A stretch of 64,000 bases of DNA from Azospirillum sp. TSH64 (GCF_003116035.1 NZ_LGQW01000015.1:3594065-3658064), one strand, 5' to 3'. Positions 34,221 to 43,377 are shown, numbered from the stretch's first letter. Numbers and translations are program-made. The notes: generated by a model from the letters alone, not told the origin.

Positions 34221-34478
34221 GTGCTTGAACCTGACGTACCGACGCTCACTCCGGCACCACAGATGCGAGGGACGCCGATGGATGGGTTTGTGCAGGGATA
34301 AGTTCGACTGTTCAGTCTTTGCGGATTGACGCGGCGATCAGCTTGTCGCGCAACGGCTTCTTTTGCCCGGCGCCTCATTCATTGGATGTCGGCAAGAACA
34401 ATACTGCATGATCGACGCCACCATTCGTTGAGTATTTTAAAATCAGCTGACACGACTTGAGACCGCACCAGGCACACC
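34221..34478 (+). other. Gene-free spacer between tandem leaders, with weak promoter candidate
   Basis: About 260 bases of lower-GC DNA with no plausible coding sequence. It presumably contains the promoter of the amide transport operon. CGGCACCACAGATGCG (34252-34267) keeps GG-N10-GC spacing like a sigma54 site but misses several consensus bases, so it is only a weak candidate. An AT-rich TATTTTAAAAT stretch near 34435 could be a -10 region. Confidence 0.4.
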
Positions 34479-34520
34479 CCCGCCGATGACGCCGGGAGAT
34501 CGTGCCGAGGCAATGAAGCC
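34479..34520 (+). ncRNA. ANTAR dual-hexaloop leader RNA before the amide transport operon
   Basis: P1 is CCCGCC-GATGAC-GCCGGG (34479-34496), with a C-C mismatch at exactly the same stem position as in the first leader. P2 is GGC-AATGAA-GCC (34509-34520), with A1 and G4 in the loop; the linker is 12 bases. The P2 3' arm overlaps the terminator arm beginning at 34517. AmiR binding would stabilise P1/P2 and let transcription reach the binding-protein gene at 34617. Confidence 0.7.
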
Positions 34521-34554
34521 CCAGCAGGCCGCCGGCCTGGGTGGGGCTTTTTTT
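34517..34554 (+). terminator. Terminator of second ANTAR leader
   Basis: AGCCCC (34517-34522) pairs with GGGGCT (34543-34548) around an inner CAGGCC/GGCCTG stem with a GCC loop, followed by seven T residues. It lies about 60 bases before the binding-protein gene, the right place for a regulated leader terminator. Confidence 0.85.
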
Positions 34555-34616
34555 GTGCGCTCTCCTGTCCGTGCCGAAGAACTGCCCAAAACAGGCAAAC
34601 GAGGAGGAAGCGCGTC

Positions 34617-35864
34617 ATGACCTTCACACGGCGTAATTTTCTGAAATCGACGGCCGTCGCCGGGGTGGCCGGATCGGTCGGCTTCCCGCACATCTGGATC
34701 AAGGACAGCGGCGCCGCCTGGGCGGCGAACGGCGAGATCAAGGTCGGCGTCCTCTTCTCGCTGACCGGCACCACCGCGGTCGTCGAGAAGTCGATGCACA
34801 ACGCCACCATGATGGCCATCGACGAGATCAACGCCGCCGGCGGCATCAACGGGATGAAGCTGACCGCAATCGTCGAGGATCCGGCCTCCGACCCCGCCAC
34901 CTTCGCCGACAAGTCCAACAAGCTGGTGCTGAACGACAAATGCGTCAGCGTCTTCGGCTCCTACACCTCCGCCTCGCGCAAGGCGGTGCTGCCGGTCTTC
35001 GAGAAGCGCAAGAACCTCTACTGGTATCCGACGCTCTACGAAGGCCGCGAGTGCTCGAAGAACGTCATGTACACCGGGGCGGTGCCCAACCAGCAGCAGA
35101 AGGAGTTCATTCCCTGGCTGGTCAAGACGTTCGGCAAGAAATTCTACCTGATCGGCTCCAACTACATCTATCCCAAGGAAGAGAACAACGTCTGCAAGAT
35201 CCTGCTGAAGGAGCTGGGCGGCGAGGTGGTCGGCGAGGAGTATGTGCCGCTCGGCCATTCGGAGTTCGGCTCGGTGCTGAACAAGTTCCGCGAGACCAAG
35301 CCGGACGTGATCTTCTCCACCGTGGTCGGCGACAGCGTGATCGCGCTGCACAAGCAGTACAAGGCGGCGGGGTTCAGCCCGGACAAGATGCCGATGGCGA
35401 GCCTGACCACGTCGGAGGTGGAGATCGCGGCGATGGGCGGCGAGTATGCCGCCGGCCACTTCACCTCCGCCCCCTACTTCATGGGCCACCAGTCCAAGGA
35501 GAACGAGGTCTTCGTCGAGAATTACCGGAAGCGCTTCGGCAAGGAGTCGGTGACGCACTTCGTGTCGGAGGCGGCCTATTTCCAGATGCACCTGTTCCGC
35601 AAGGCGGTGGAGAAGATCGGCAAGGGCGACATCACCCCCATCGCCGTCCGCGACGCCACCGCCGGGCTGGAGATCATGGCGCCGCAGGGCAAGGTGAAGG
35701 TCGATGGCGACAACCTGCATTGCTACCTGTGGCCGAAGATCGGCCAGGCCCAGGCCGACGGCCAGTTCAAGGTCATCCAGCAATCGTCGGACTGGGTGAA
35801 GCCGGAACCCTACTGGGCCTATCCGGGCCAGAGCTGCACCAAGGACGGCCTGAAGGGTGCGTGA
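34617..35864 (+). CDS. Amide/urea-type ABC transporter substrate-binding protein
   Basis: A 415-residue binding protein of the UrtA/FmdD/AmiC subgroup of the LivK family. The N-terminus TRRNFLKSTAVAGVAGSVGF is a twin-arginine signal peptide; the mature protein begins near NGEIKVGVLFSLTGTTA. Typical segments are IVEDPASDPATFADK and YPTLYEGRECSKNVMYTG. The amidase and AmiCR genes around it suggest a short-chain aliphatic amide or formamide as ligand; urea is an alternative. Its ATG follows GAGGAGGAAG and lies after the ANTAR-controlled terminator. It heads the eight-gene operon ending at 43377. Confidence 0.88.
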   Translation: MTFTRRNFLKSTAVAGVAGSVGFPHIWIKDSGAAWAANGEIKVGVLFSLTGTTAVVEKSMHNATMMAIDEINAAGGINGMKLTAIVEDPASDPATFADKSNKLVLNDKCVSVFGSYTSASRKAVLPVFEKRKNLYWYPTLYEGRECSKNVMYTGAVPNQQQKEFIPWLVKTFGKKFYLIGSNYIYPKEENNVCKILLKELGGEVVGEEYVPLGHSEFGSVLNKFRETKPDVIFSTVVGDSVIALHKQYKAAGFSPDKMPMASLTTSEVEIAAMGGEYAAGHFTSAPYFMGHQSKENEVFVENYRKRFGKESVTHFVSEAAYFQMHLFRKAVEKIGKGDITPIAVRDATAGLEIMAPQGKVKVDGDNLHCYLWPKIGQAQADGQFKVIQQSSDWVKPEPYWAYPGQSCTKDGLKGA

Positions 35865-35919
35865 GCAATGAACGGCCAGGGGAGGGCGTCGCCCGACGCT
35901 CTCCCCGTCGGAGGGGCTT

Positions 35920-36789
35920 ATGGATATTTTCTTCGGTCAACTCTTCACCGGGCTCAGCATCGCGTCGATCCTGCTGCTGGTGGCGCTCGGGCTTGCGATC
36001 ATCTACGGCGCGATGGGGGTGATCAACCTCGCCCATGGCGAGTTCGTCATGCTGGGCGCCTACGGCACCTGGTTCCTCCAGTCGCAGTTCGGCCTGCCGC
36101 TGATCCCCTGCCTGCTGCTGGTGTTCTTCATGGTGGCGGCGGCCGGCTGGGTGGTCGAGAGCACGGTGGTCCGCTTCCTCTACCACCGGCCGCTCGACAC
36201 CATCCTGGCGACCTGGGGCATCGGCATCATGCTGCAACAGGCGGTGCGCCTGTCCGCCGGGGCCGAGCTGCGCTATGTCCAGACGCCGGAGTTCCTGTCC
36301 GGCAGCATCGACATTGCCGGGGTCGGCATCCCCAGCTACCGCCTGTTCATCCTGGCACTGACCGCCGCCCTGCTGGCGCTGACCTGGTTCGTCATCCAGC
36401 GCACCGAGTTCGGCATGAAGCTGCGCGCCGTCACCCAGAACCGCGAGATGGCCAGCTGCTACGGCATCAACAGCGCCAGGATCTACAGCCTGACCTTCGC
36501 CTTCGGTTCCGGCCTCGCCGGGCTGGCCGGGGCGCTGGTGGCGCCGATCAAGAGCGTGGCGCCGGACATGGGCACCAACTTCGTGGTCGATGCCTTCATG
36601 GTGGTGGTGGTCGGCGGGGTGGGCAGCCTGATCGGCACGGTGGTCAGTTCCGGCCTGCTCGGCAGCGGCACCGCCGGCATCGCCTTCCTGCTGAACGACA
36701 CGCTGGCAAAGGCGCTGGTCTTCCTGGCGGTGGTGGTGCTGGTCCGCTTCCGTCCGCAGGGCCTGTTCGTCGACCAGCGGCGCCGGTGA
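35920..36789 (+). CDS. Branched-chain amino acid/urea-type ABC permease (LivH/UrtB-like)
   Basis: A 289-residue inner-membrane permease with about 8 helices, starting MDIFFGQLFTGLSIASILLL. The family stretches LGLAIIYGAMGVINLAHGEF and VVVVGGVGSLIGTVV are present. It forms the translocation channel with the LivM-like protein encoded next. It follows the binding-protein gene by 55 bases. Substrate as for the operon: probably a short-chain amide. Confidence 0.9.
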   Translation: MDIFFGQLFTGLSIASILLLVALGLAIIYGAMGVINLAHGEFVMLGAYGTWFLQSQFGLPLIPCLLLVFFMVAAAGWVVESTVVRFLYHRPLDTILATWGIGIMLQQAVRLSAGAELRYVQTPEFLSGSIDIAGVGIPSYRLFILALTAALLALTWFVIQRTEFGMKLRAVTQNREMASCYGINSARIYSLTFAFGSGLAGLAGALVAPIKSVAPDMGTNFVVDAFMVVVVGGVGSLIGTVVSSGLLGSGTAGIAFLLNDTLAKALVFLAVVVLVRFRPQGLFVDQRRR

Positions 36790-36949
36790 GGGGGCCAAGG
36801 AGATGACCATCCTCCCGTTCCCCGACGACCTCCCCCACGACCGGCCCGCCACCCTCGGTCAATCGACTCCCAGCCAGCCAAATCTCCGCCAACCCGATCT
36901 TCAAAGCCGGGCCGGTTCCCCGGTCGGTCCCGTCGTCCGGAGCCCGCTC

Positions 36950-38086
36950 ATGTCGAAATCGACCCTGTCGCGCAGCAAGCCCTACGCCCAGCTCGCCGCC
37001 TATCTGCTGTTCTGCGCCGTCATCCTGGCGGTTCCCAGTTTCGTCACCGACGCCTTCCTCCTGAACAAGTTCGCCCGCTATCTGGCGCTCGGCCTCGCCG
37101 CCGCCGCGCTGGCGCTCAGCTGGGGCTATGCCGGCATCCTCAATCTGGGGCAGGGGGTCAGCTTCGGCATCGGCGCCTATGCCATCGCCATGCATCTGAA
37201 GCTGAAGACCAGCCCGGTCCACACCGGGTCGGCCGGGCTGCCGGACTTCATGGTGTGGAACAACCTCGACCACCTGCCCTGGTTCTGGCAGCCCTTCCAT
37301 TCCAGCCTGTTCGCGGTGGCGGCCGGCATCCTGGCGCCGGTGGTGGTGGCGCTGCTGCTGGGCTCCTTCATGTTCCGGGCGCGGATCGCCGGGGTCTATG
37401 TCGCCATCATCACGCTCGCCATGCTGGCGGTGGTCAATCTGCTGTTCATCGACCAGCAGGCCTACACCGGCGGCTTCAACGGCATCACCGATCTGGCGTG
37501 GCTGGAGGCCGGCAGCGTCACCTTCGATCCCTACAGCCCGGCCTTCTACTATCTGTCCGCCGGGGCGCTGTCGCTGTGCCTGCTGCTCGGCCTCGCCTTC
37601 ACCCGCAGCAAGGCCGGGCTGATCCTCCAGGCCATCCGCAACGACGCCGACCGGGTGCGCTTCTTCGGCTACGACGTCGCCGCCTACCAGTCGCTCGCCT
37701 TCGCGGTGTCGGCCGGTATGGCCGGGCTGGCGGGCATGCTCTACGCCATGGTGCTGGAATTCGCCTCGCCCACCTTCATGGGGGTGCCGCTCAGCCTGTC
37801 GATGGTGATCTGGGCGGCGGTCGGCGGGCGCGGCTCGCTCTTGGGGGCCGCCATCGGCGCCATTCTGGTCAACTTCATGCAGGGCAGCCTGTCCGAGAGC
37901 TTCCTCGACACCTGGCAGCTGATCCTCGGCGGCATGTTCATCCTGGTCGTGGTCTTCCTGCCCAACGGCCTGTCGAGCCTGATCGGCATCCTGGCCGACC
38001 GCCTGACCCGCCCAGCGCGGCAGACGCCGGACACCGCCCTTGCCGCCCTTTCCGAGGCGCCGCGTGCCGGCCGCACGCCGAGCTGA
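36950..38086 (+). CDS. Branched-chain amino acid/urea-type ABC permease (LivM/UrtC-like)
   Basis: A 378-residue permease with about 10 helices. Typical stretches are LALGLAAAALALSWGYAGIL, GAYAIAMHL and AVGGRGSLLGAAIGAILVN. The start MSKSTLSRSK at 36950 has a CGGAG site; an upstream in-frame ATG at 36803 directly abutting AAGGAG would add 49 Pro/Ser/Gln-rich residues without family support. It pairs with the LivH-like subunit. Residues 20-120 include an insert of about 30 residues (MHLKLKTSPVHTGSAGLPDF) common in the UrtC subgroup. Confidence 0.88.
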   Translation: MSKSTLSRSKPYAQLAAYLLFCAVILAVPSFVTDAFLLNKFARYLALGLAAAALALSWGYAGILNLGQGVSFGIGAYAIAMHLKLKTSPVHTGSAGLPDFMVWNNLDHLPWFWQPFHSSLFAVAAGILAPVVVALLLGSFMFRARIAGVYVAIITLAMLAVVNLLFIDQQAYTGGFNGITDLAWLEAGSVTFDPYSPAFYYLSAGALSLCLLLGLAFTRSKAGLILQAIRNDADRVRFFGYDVAAYQSLAFAVSAGMAGLAGMLYAMVLEFASPTFMGVPLSLSMVIWAAVGGRGSLLGAAIGAILVNFMQGSLSESFLDTWQLILGGMFILVVVFLPNGLSSLIGILADRLTRPARQTPDTALAALSEAPRAGRTPS

Positions 38087-38100
38087 AGGAGACGATCCTC

Positions 38101-38850
38101 ATGGCCTATCTCGAACTCCACGGGCTGGAAGTCAGCTTCGACGGCTTCAAGGCGGTTAACGGCCTGGATCTGGCGGTCGAGCGCGGCGAGCTGCGCTGCC
38201 TGCTGGGCGCCAACGGGGCCGGCAAGTCGACCACGCTGGACCTGATCTGCGGCCGGACCCAGCCGACCGGCGGGCGCATCCTGCTCGACGGGCAGGACAT
38301 CACCAGTGCGCCGGAATACCGGCGCGCCCGCCATGGGGTGGGGCGCAAGTTCCAGGTGCCCAGCGTGTTCAGGGAGCTGACGGTGCGCGAAAATCTGGAG
38401 GTCGCGCACTCCCGGCATCCCGGCCCGGCGCGGACGATCCGCCTGTTCCCCGGCATCCGCCTCGACCGGCGCATCGCCGAGGTGCTGGAGATCGTCGAGC
38501 TGGCCGACGAGCTGGACACCCGGGCCGCCTTCCTGTCGCACGGCCAGACGCAATGGCTGGAGATCGCCATGCTGCTGGTCCAGGACAGCGCTCTGATCCT
38601 GATGGACGAGCCGACCGCCGGCATGACCATCCAGGAGACCGGCAAGACCTCGCGAATCTTCCAGCGGCTGCGCGGCCGGCACACGCTGATCGTGGTCGAG
38701 CACGACATGGGCTTCGTGCGCGAGATCGCCGAGACCATCACCGTGCTGCACCAGGGCAAGCGCCTGTCCGAAGGATCGATCCGGCAGGTGGAGGAGGATC
38801 CCAAGGTGCGCGAGGCCTATCTTGGAAGCGGGGGCATCTCCCATGCTTGA
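38101..38850 (+). CDS. ABC transporter ATP-binding protein (LivG/UrtD-like)
   Basis: A 249-residue ATPase with Walker A GANGAGKST (about residue 38), the LivG-type stretch VGRKFQVPSVFRELTVRENL, and Walker B ALILMDEPTAGM followed by the VVEHDMGFVREIA switch region. The signature loop reads LSHGQTQWLEIAMLL, the UrtD variant of LSGGQ. It has a GAAGGAG site 8 bases upstream. It overlaps the next ATPase gene by 8 bases. Confidence 0.9.
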   Translation: MAYLELHGLEVSFDGFKAVNGLDLAVERGELRCLLGANGAGKSTTLDLICGRTQPTGGRILLDGQDITSAPEYRRARHGVGRKFQVPSVFRELTVRENLEVAHSRHPGPARTIRLFPGIRLDRRIAEVLEIVELADELDTRAAFLSHGQTQWLEIAMLLVQDSALILMDEPTAGMTIQETGKTSRIFQRLRGRHTLIVVEHDMGFVREIAETITVLHQGKRLSEGSIRQVEEDPKVREAYLGSGGISHA

Positions 38851-39538
38851 CATGACCGACGTCTATTCCTTCTACGGCAGCAGCCCGGTGTTGCAGAATG
38901 TCAGCTTCGCCGTACCCAGGGGCAGCCTGCTCAGCGTGCTGGGCCGCAACGGGGTGGGGAAGACCACGCTGATGCGGACCGTCATGGGGCTTACCGACCG
39001 GGTCACCGGCCGGATCGGGCTGGGCGGCAGCGACATCCGGGGCGAGCCGACCCACCGCCGCGCCGGTCTCGGCATCGGCTATGTCCCGCAGGGGCGCGGC
39101 ATCGTCGGCAAATTCACCATCCGCGAGAACATCCTGATGGGCAGCTTCGCCCGACCGGACGGCAAGCGCGAGATCCCGCCGCTGGTGTTCGAGATGTTCC
39201 CCTATCTGCGCGACAATTTGAACCGGAAGGGCGGCGACCTGTCCGGCGGCCAGCAGCAGCAGCTGGCGATCGCGCGGGCGCTGGCGGCGAAGCCGCAGGT
39301 CCTGCTGCTGGACGAGCCGACCGAGGGCATCCAGCCCAACATCGTCGAGCAGATCCAAAACGTCATCATGACCCTGAACCGCCAGCACGGCATCACCGTC
39401 GTGCTGGTCGAACAGAATGTGAGGTTCGCGCGGCAGGCCTCCGACCTCTTCCTGATGCTCGACAAGGGGCGGGTCGCCGCCCACGGGCCGACGGAGAGCC
39501 TGACCGACGATCTGGTGCACCGGCACATGGCGGTCTAG
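38843..39538 (+). CDS. ABC transporter ATP-binding protein (LivF/UrtE-like)
   Basis: A 231-residue ATPase with Walker A GRNGVGKTTLMRTVMG, signature LSGGQQQQLAIARAL, Walker B LLLDEPTEGIQPNIVEQI and the final VVLVEQNVRFARQ of the LivF/UrtE group. The start MLDMTDVY at 38843 overlaps the LivG stop; a TTG at 38822 would add seven residues. It completes the importer. The amidase gene follows after 111 bases. Confidence 0.9.
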   Translation: MLDMTDVYSFYGSSPVLQNVSFAVPRGSLLSVLGRNGVGKTTLMRTVMGLTDRVTGRIGLGGSDIRGEPTHRRAGLGIGYVPQGRGIVGKFTIRENILMGSFARPDGKREIPPLVFEMFPYLRDNLNRKGGDLSGGQQQQLAIARALAAKPQVLLLDEPTEGIQPNIVEQIQNVIMTLNRQHGITVVLVEQNVRFARQASDLFLMLDKGRVAAHGPTESLTDDLVHRHMAV

Positions 39539-39649
39539 GCGCCGTCCGGGCCGCATCTCCAACCCCGAAACACGGGTTCGCCGTCCGGCCTCGCGCCGGG
39601 ACGGGACGCCCCCTCCTTATCGATCCACAGACCAGAAAGGGAATGCACC

Positions 39650-40690
39650 ATGTTGCACGGCGATATTTCCAGCAGCAAGGACACCGTCGGCGTCGCGGTC
39701 GTGAACTACAAGATGCCGCGCCTGCACACCAAGGCCGAAGTCCTCGACAATGCCCGCAAGATCGCGGAGATGGTCCAGGGCATGAAGGTCGGCCTGCCCG
39801 GCATGGATCTGGTGATCTTCCCGGAATATTCGACCCATGGGATCATGTACGATTCCAAGGAGATGTACGAGACCGCCTCGTCGGTCCCCGGCGACGAGAC
39901 CCAGATCTTCGCCGACGCCTGCCGCAAGGCGAAGGTCTGGGGCGTCTTCTCCCTGACCGGCGAGCGGCATGAGGAGCATCCGCACAAGGCGCCCTACAAC
40001 ACGCTGATCCTGATGAACGACAAGGGCGAGATCGTCCAGAAATACCGCAAGATCATGCCGTGGGTGCCCATCGAGGGCTGGTATCCCGGCAACTGCACCT
40101 TCGTCACCGACGGGCCGAAGGGGCTGAAGATCAGCCTGATCATCTGCGACGACGGCAATTATCCGGAGATCTGGCGCGACTGCGCCATGAAGGGTGCGGA
40201 GCTGATCGTCCGCTGCCAGGGCTACATGTATCCGGCCAAGGAGCAGCAGGTCATCATGTCCAAGGCGATGGCCTGGGCCAACAACACCTATGTCGCGGTG
40301 GCGAACGCCGCCGGCTTCGACGGGGTCTATTCCTACTTCGGCCATTCCGCCATCATCGGCTTCGACGGCCGGACACTGGGCGAGTGCGGCACCGAGGAGA
40401 ACGGCATCCAGTACGCCCAGCTCTCCACCTCGCTGATCCGCGACGCGCGCAAGAACATGCAGTCGCAGAACCACCTCTTCAAGCTGGTCCACCGCGGCTA
40501 CACCGGCAAGATCAACTCCGGCGAGGATTCCAAGGGCGAGGCGGCCTGCGCCTACAGCTTCTACCATGACTGGATCAACGATCCGGAAGGCACGCGCGCG
40601 CGGGTCGAGGCGATGACCCGCGGCACCGTCGGCACCGAGGAATGTCCCATCGACGGCATCCCCAACCCGGAAACCGCCCTGCATCGCTGA
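39650..40690 (+). CDS. amiE: Aliphatic amidase
   Basis: A 346-residue nitrilase-superfamily amidase, the same length as Pseudomonas aeruginosa AmiE. The catalytic triad falls at the family positions: Glu59 ([10 protein letters not shown]), Lys134 (YRKIMPW) and Cys166 ([11 protein letters not shown]). It hydrolyses short aliphatic amides such as acetamide and propionamide to the acid and ammonia in the cytoplasm. Formamidase AmiF is a close relative, but [10 protein letters not shown] and the length favour AmiE. It lies directly downstream of the amide importer, with a GAAAGGGAATG site, under AmiCR control by inference. Confidence 0.93.
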   Translation: MLHGDISSSKDTVGVAVVNYKMPRLHTKAEVLDNARKIAEMVQGMKVGLPGMDLVIFPEYSTHGIMYDSKEMYETASSVPGDETQIFADACRKAKVWGVFSLTGERHEEHPHKAPYNTLILMNDKGEIVQKYRKIMPWVPIEGWYPGNCTFVTDGPKGLKISLIICDDGNYPEIWRDCAMKGAELIVRCQGYMYPAKEQQVIMSKAMAWANNTYVAVANAAGFDGVYSYFGHSAIIGFDGRTLGECGTEENGIQYAQLSTSLIRDARKNMQSQNHLFKLVHRGYTGKINSGEDSKGEAACAYSFYHDWINDPEGTRARVEAMTRGTVGTEECPIDGIPNPETALHR

Positions 40691-40774
40691 CGAGCAGGTC
40701 TGAAGGCGCGGCGGGGGTCGGGAGACGCCCGCCGCATCTCTTCGGAGCGAGACCAACAACAGGGAGACGTGCCG

Positions 40775-41575
40775 ATGGCGCTGGATGCACACCGGATTCC
40801 GGAGGAGCCCTATTACCGGCCGGTCGCCGGGGAGGTGGCACTGTTCGAGGCCGCCTATGCGGCGCGCATGCCGATGATGCTGAAGGGCCCCACCGGCTGC
40901 GGCAAGACCCGCTTCATCGAGCATATGGCATGGCGGCTCGGCCGGCCGCTGGTGACGGTGGCCTGCCACGAGGACATGACCGCATCGGATCTGGTCGGGC
41001 GCTTCCTGCTCGATCCCGGCGGCACGGTCTGGCACGACGGGCCGCTGACCCAGGCGGTGCGCCACGGCGCCATCTGCTATCTCGACGAGATCGTCGAGGC
41101 CCGCCAGGACACCACCGTCGTCATCCACCCGCTGACCGACGCCCGCCGCATCCTGCCGCTGGAGAAGCGCAACGAGCTGGTCCAGGCCCATCCGGACTTC
41201 CAACTGGTGATCTCCTACAACCCCGGCTACCAGAGCGTCCTGAAGGATCTGAAGGAATCGACCAAGCAGCGCTTCGCCGCCATCGAGTTCGGCTATCCCA
41301 ACGCCACGGTGGAAGCGGAGATCGTCGCCCATGAATCGGGCGTTGACGCCAACGTCGCGGCTTTGCTGGTCCGCATCGCCGCAAGCTCGCGCAACCTGAA
41401 GGGCCACGGGCTGCAGGAGGGGGTGTCCACCCGCATGCTGATCCATGCCGGCCGGCTGGCGGCGCAGGGGATCGCGCTGGAGACCGCCTGCCGGATCGCG
41501 CTGGTGCTGCCGATCACCGATGACGCCGACGTGCGGGATGCCTTCTCCGCCGCCGTGTCGGCGGCGATTGCCTGA
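40775..41575 (+). CDS. MoxR-type AAA+ ATPase (CbbQ/NirQ/NorQ-like)
   Basis: A 266-residue AAA+ ATPase. Walker A is [17 protein letters not shown] (about residues 38-46), Walker [12 protein letters not shown], then the [10 protein letters not shown] start and [22 protein letters not shown] stretch in CbbQ/NorQ style (in order). CbbQ- and NorQ-type ATPases work with a VWA protein to remodel or load metal/cofactor into a client enzyme. Here the VWA partner follows. In the P. aeruginosa ami operon an ATPase gene (amiB) also follows amiE; this may be its counterpart. ATG at 40775 is preferred to GTG at 40769 by spacing. Confidence 0.88.
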   Translation: MALDAHRIPEEPYYRPVAGEVALFEAAYAARMPMMLKGPTGCGKTRFIEHMAWRLGRPLVTVACHEDMTASDLVGRFLLDPGGTVWHDGPLTQAVRHGAICYLDEIVEARQDTTVVIHPLTDARRILPLEKRNELVQAHPDFQLVISYNPGYQSVLKDLKESTKQRFAAIEFGYPNATVEAEIVAHESGVDANVAALLVRIAASSRNLKGHGLQEGVSTRMLIHAGRLAAQGIALETACRIALVLPITDDADVRDAFSAAVSAAIA

Positions 41576-41610
41576 GCTGTCCCTGTTTGGGGGAGAGGAC
41601 CGGAGACCAG

Positions 41611-43377
41611 ATGCCCGACGACCAATCGCGTCAATTTCCCGCGGACCAGTTTCCCGCCGACACCGCCTTTTCCTCCGTTGAGCGCCGGCTGGTCGCCTAT
41701 CTGGTCGCGCTGTGGCGGTTGCGGGTGCCGATCCGCCATGCCAAGCCGGATGCCGCCGGCAACCCGCCGCGGCGGGTCAGCCTGTCGGACGGGCTGATTT
41801 GGATGCCCGGCACCTTCCGCGGCGTCGATGGCCACCGCTCCGGCGCGTTGTTTCGCGCCGCCCTGGTCCATGCCGGGGCGCATCTGCGCTTCACCGGCCC
41901 GCGCTTTCCCGCCGCCGGGCTGAAGCCGTTGCAGCTGGCGCTCGTCTCGCTGATCGAGGATGCCCGGGTCGAGCAGTTGGCGATGCGCGAGCATCCCGGA
42001 CTGCTGCGGGTCTGGCGGCCCTTCCACGTCGCCGAGCCGGACGGCGCCGGCACGGCGCCCGCCCTGATGGCGCGGCTGGCCCGCGCGCTGATCGACCCCG
42101 ACTACCGCGACGACGACGCCTGGGTCGCCAAGGGCAGGCGGCTGTTCTTCGCGGCGGAGTCCGACTGGCACAGCCCGGCGCTCAGCCGCCGGATCGGCGG
42201 GCTGCTCGGCAACGATCTCGGCCAGATGCGGGTGCAGTTCAATTCCAAGGATCATGTCGTCGAGCCGGCCTACCGCGACGACAACATCGGCCTGTGGGAC
42301 CATGGCGAGGCGCCGCCGAGCCCGCCAAGCGACGCCGAGACGGTGTTCGAGGCCTTCCGCACCGAGCAGGAAGAGCGCGACCGCGGCCGCCCCGACGATC
42401 AGGTCGGGGAGGGCGCCACCCCGGCACGGCTGTCCGCCACCGATGTCCCCGCCCGCGCGGTGGGGGAGGAGGAGATCACCGCCCCGCCGGTACGTTACCC
42501 GGAATGGGACTACCGCGTCGGCATCGACCGTCCCGACTGGGTGGTGCTGAACGAACGGCGGAGCGAACCCGGCGACCCCGCCGCCATCGCCCGCATCGTC
42601 GAACGCCATCAGGCGACCGCCGACCGGCTGACCGCGCTGGTCCGCTCGGCCAAGGTCAGCCGTCCGGTGCGGCTGCGCCGCCAGCCGGAGGGCGACCGCA
42701 TGGATCTGGACGCCTGCATCGACGCGATGGTCAGCCACCGCCGCGGCGAGGCTCCCGATCCGCGGGTGCATGAGGTGCTGGTCCGCCGCAACCGCGACCT
42801 GTCGGTCCTGCTGCTGCTCGACGTGTCCGCCTCGACCGGCGATCCGGTTGCCGGGGGCGGGCGCAGCGTGCTGTCGGTGGAGCGGGAGGCCGCGACCCTG
42901 TTCGCCCAGGCGCTGGACGGGCTGGGCGATCCCTTCGCCATCCATGCCTTCCGCTCCAACGGGCGGCAGGACGTCAGCTATTACCGGATCAAGGCGTTCC
43001 GCCAGCCTTACGACGACGCGGCCAGGGGGCGGCTGGCCGGATTGAAGGCCGGGCTGTCCACCCGGCTCGGCACCGCGCTGCGCCATGCCGGGCGGCTGCT
43101 GGAACGGCAGGCGACCCATCGCCGCCTTCTGCTGGTGGTGACCGACGGCGAGCCGTCGGACATCGACGTCGCCGACCGCCGCTATCTGCTGGACGACGCC
43201 CGTCGCGCCGTGCTGGGGCTGGCGGCGCGGGGGATCGACTGCTTCGTGATCGGGCTCGACCCCCAGGGCCGCGACTACCTGACCCGGATGTTCGGGGCCC
43301 GCAACGTCATGGTGATCGACCGCGCCGACAAGCTGCCGGAGGTGCTGCCGACCTTCTATCTGCGCCTGTCGACGTGA
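41611..43377 (+). CDS. VWA domain protein (NorD/CbbO-like), partner of the AAA+ ATPase
   Basis: A 588-residue soluble protein. The N-terminal 250 residues are helical and hold FRAALVHAGAHLRFTG and LIEDARVEQLAMRE segments of the NorD/CbbO family. A charged, Pro/Asp-rich linker follows (about 230-300). The C-terminal 190 residues are a von Willebrand A domain with the MIDAS motif LLLDVSAST (near 410), and later TDGEPSD. The ATPase and VWA protein together form a chaperone-like activator complex. The start MPDDQS at 41611 has a CGGAG site. The client is not known; the amidase or transporter of this operon is the local candidate. Confidence 0.87.
   Translation: MPDDQSRQFPADQFPADTAFSSVERRLVAYLVALWRLRVPIRHAKPDAAGNPPRRVSLSDGLIWMPGTFRGVDGHRSGALFRAALVHAGAHLRFTGPRFPAAGLKPLQLALVSLIEDARVEQLAMREHPGLLRVWRPFHVAEPDGAGTAPALMARLARALIDPDYRDDDAWVAKGRRLFFAAESDWHSPALSRRIGGLLGNDLGQMRVQFNSKDHVVEPAYRDDNIGLWDHGEAPPSPPSDAETVFEAFRTEQEERDRGRPDDQVGEGATPARLSATDVPARAVGEEEITAPPVRYPEWDYRVGIDRPDWVVLNERRSEPGDPAAIARIVERHQATADRLTALVRSAKVSRPVRLRRQPEGDRMDLDACIDAMVSHRRGEAPDPRVHEVLVRRNRDLSVLLLLDVSASTGDPVAGGGRSVLSVEREAATLFAQALDGLGDPFAIHAFRSNGRQDVSYYRIKAFRQPYDDAARGRLAGLKAGLSTRLGTALRHAGRLLERQATHRRLLLVVTDGEPSDIDVADRRYLLDDARRAVLGLAARGIDCFVIGLDPQGRDYLTRMFGARNVMVIDRADKLPEVLPTFYLRLST

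Noticed and set aside
34252..34267. Sigma54 promoter for the amide transport operon
   Set aside because: GG-N10-GC spacing is met but four other consensus positions fail, and AmiR-type systems usually act after a sigma70 start. It is mentioned only as a weak candidate in the spacer entry.
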